From the NCBI GenBank assembly GCA_041565275.1, contig JBFGVE010000161.1:1-5925 (forward strand): DNA of 5,925 nucleotides, read 5' to 3'. The DNA is from CAWUKT01 sp041565275 (GTDB lineage: Bacteria > Bacteroidota > Bacteroidia > J057 > JADKCL01). The position numbers and the translations under genes were made by a program. Below are positions 4,849 to 5,925 of this stretch, one piece after another; position 1 is the stretch's first letter, and each line of letters opens with the position of its first letter. Below the pieces are notes generated by a model. That model saw only the letters and a program-made list of their open reading frames with translations, was not told where the DNA came from and made no database searches.

Positions 4849-5925
4849 ATGAAAAGCTTATTCATTGCACTTTCCCTGGTATTATCTTTCCACAGCTTAA
4901 GTGCACAGGTTGCACAAGATACCAGTTCCGGATGGATGGCCCAGGTACAGCGGAGTATCGCCCAAAGCGAATACAAGATCAGTCCTACCGATAGCGGTGG
5001 CCTTCAAAGCCCCAACAGGTCACAAAACCTCAGGTTTCACTACTATAAAGACGGGTTTAGCATGGAAACCAGGCAGGACAGCCTCAACGAGGAAAACTGG
5101 AAAGTCTTTTTGAGGTTCAAGGGGATCTTCCGGGGAGAAGAATTCCGTTTGGGTGCGGACGAAGCACCTGTACAGGAAATTCACAACAACAATCTCCAGT
5201 ACCACTACGCGAGTGGACTGACAATAGAATACATCAATGATGTGTCAGGTATGCGCCAGAACTTCATCCTGCAAAATAAACCTGCAGGAAAAGGACCTTT
5301 GAAAGTGGGCATTGACCTGGAATCGGAGCTGACCCCTTCCCTGGCCGGGCCAAGAGAACTGGTATTCGGAGAGAAAGGCCATAGAGAAACGATCACAGCC
5401 AAAGTCAGGTACAAAGACCTGAAAGTATATGACAGCCAGGGAAAGGAAATTCAAGCTGAAATGGAACTGGAAGGGAACAGGTTATACCTTGCGGTAAATG
5501 ATCAAAATGCGAAGTATCCCCTTACCATCGACCCACTTTCCACCACAGCCTCGGCCATAGTCGAGAGTAACCAGGCAAATGCACGAATGGGCTACGGCGT
5601 CAGCAGCGCCGGCGATGTAAACGGTGATGGTTACAGTGATGTGATCGTCGGAGCAGATTTGTACGACAACGGCCAAACCGATGAAGGGGCCGCTTTTATC
5701 TACCACGGGTCACCATCCGGGATCAGCACCACCCCCGCAGCCACAGTCGAAAGTAACCAGGCAAGTGCACGAATGGGCTGGAGCGTCAGCAGCGCCGGCG
5801 ATGTAAACGGTGACGGGTACAGTGATGTGATCGTCGGGGCAGTTTATTACGACAGTGGCCAAACCTCTGAAGGAGCCGCTTTTATCTTCCACGGGTCGCC
5901 AACAGGGATCAGCACCACAGCTGCA
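4849..5925 (+). CDS. Secreted FG-GAP repeat (integrin-alpha-like beta-propeller) protein, N-terminal 359 residues
   Basis: The reading frame opens at the ATG at 4849 and runs past the right edge. Residues 1-19 (MKSLFIALSLVLSFHSLSA, then Q20) form a typical signal peptide, so the protein is exported. Residues about 25-223 form a beta-rich N-terminal region ending in PLTIDP (224-229), a motif I have seen preceding repeat domains in large secreted bacterial proteins. From residue 238 a 62-residue repeat begins. It contains GDVNGDGYSDVIVGA, the D-x-N-x-D-G-x-x-D calcium-binding loop of FG-GAP repeats, at 256-264 and again at 318-326. Such repeats fold into a beta-propeller that binds ligands or other surface molecules. 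More repeats and perhaps a type IX secretion sorting domain are expected beyond the window; this is inference. Weak Shine-Dalgarno-like AGG lies just before the start. The precise ligand cannot be told. Confidence 0.93.
   Translation, partial: MKSLFIALSLVLSFHSLSAQVAQDTSSGWMAQVQRSIAQSEYKISPTDSGGLQSPNRSQNLRFHYYKDGFSMETRQDSLNEENWKVFLRFKGIFRGEEFRLGADEAPVQEIHNNNLQYHYASGLTIEYINDVSGMRQNFILQNKPAGKGPLKVGIDLESELTPSLAGPRELVFGEKGHRETITAKVRYKDLKVYDSQGKEIQAEMELEGNRLYLAVNDQNAKYPLTIDPLSTTASAIVESNQANARMGYGVSSAGDVNGDGYSDVIVGADLYDNGQTDEGAAFIYHGSPSGISTTPAATVESNQASARMGWSVSSAGDVNGDGYSDVIVGAVYYDSGQTSEGAAFIFHGSPTGISTTAA
5560..5925 (+). repeat. Tandem 186-bp FG-GAP coding repeats (one full, one nearly full)
   Basis: Unit 1 runs 5560-5745 and unit 2 starts at 5746; the window ends after 180 of its 186 bases. 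By my count the two differ at about 23 of 180 aligned bases (roughly 87% identity). Long blocks such as the codons for VSSAGDVNGDG are nearly unchanged, and many differences are at third positions. The few amino-acid changes cluster around the region after the calcium loop (ADLYDNGQTDE versus AVYYDSGQTSE), likely surface-exposed turns. Part of the preceding codons (ACCACAGCC at 5542-5550) also echoes the end of the repeat. Confidence 0.9.

Noticed and set aside
5482..5892. Two minus-strand frames (5482-5706 and 5710-5892) with similar protein sequences
   Set aside because: Their similarity only reflects the 186-bp sense-strand repeat read backwards; there is no independent evidence for an antisense gene family.
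5560..5925. CRISPR-like or mobile repeat array
   Set aside because: The repeats are in frame, 186 bp long, without spacers, and encode FG-GAP calcium loops.

Overview
The window looks like ordinary chromosomal DNA of a Bacteroidota (Bacteroidetes) bacterium. Three things point that way. A ruvX gene is followed 5 bases later by a peptide deformylase gene of the Bacteroidetes-like form. Start codons mostly lack a clear Shine-Dalgarno sequence. Several copies of the Bacteroidota -7 promoter element TAnnTTTG lie just upstream of genes. A DUF2141 protein and a large secreted FG-GAP repeat protein also fit. A placement near Saprospiria or Cytophagia is only a guess.

Layout. Bases 1-2022 (minus strand) hold the N-terminal 674 codons of cobalamin-dependent methionine synthase (metH), cut by the left edge. 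A 139-bp divergent intergenic region (2023-2161) carries a candidate metH promoter, a small hairpin and a 14-bp tandem duplication leading into ruvX. Bases 2162-3153 are ruvX-def, a tight two-gene unit. A short unrecognised helical protein (3234-3476) follows and ends at a convincing Rho-independent terminator (3495-3537). A second plus-strand unit runs 3566-4603: a protein with two zinc ribbons, then 12 bases later an exported DUF2141 protein. A 245-bp non-coding stretch (4604-4848) holds inverted repeats, a TAnnTTTG box and two hairpins that compete for the same bases. From 4849 to the right edge lies the start of a secreted FG-GAP/integrin-alpha-type beta-propeller protein whose 186-bp repeats are nearly identical in DNA.

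Functionally this is mostly housekeeping: methionine and folate metabolism, rRNA processing or resolvase-fold nuclease (RuvX), and N-terminal deformylation of new proteins. It is followed by poorly characterised envelope or secreted proteins. I see no mobile element, CRISPR array, tRNA, rRNA or defence system, and no clearly new multi-gene system. The points most worth checking are the promoter boxes that nearly touch start codons (ruvX and the zinc-ribbon gene), the mutually exclusive hairpins before the FG-GAP gene, the double zinc-ribbon protein paired with DUF2141, and the homogeneous FG-GAP repeat array.
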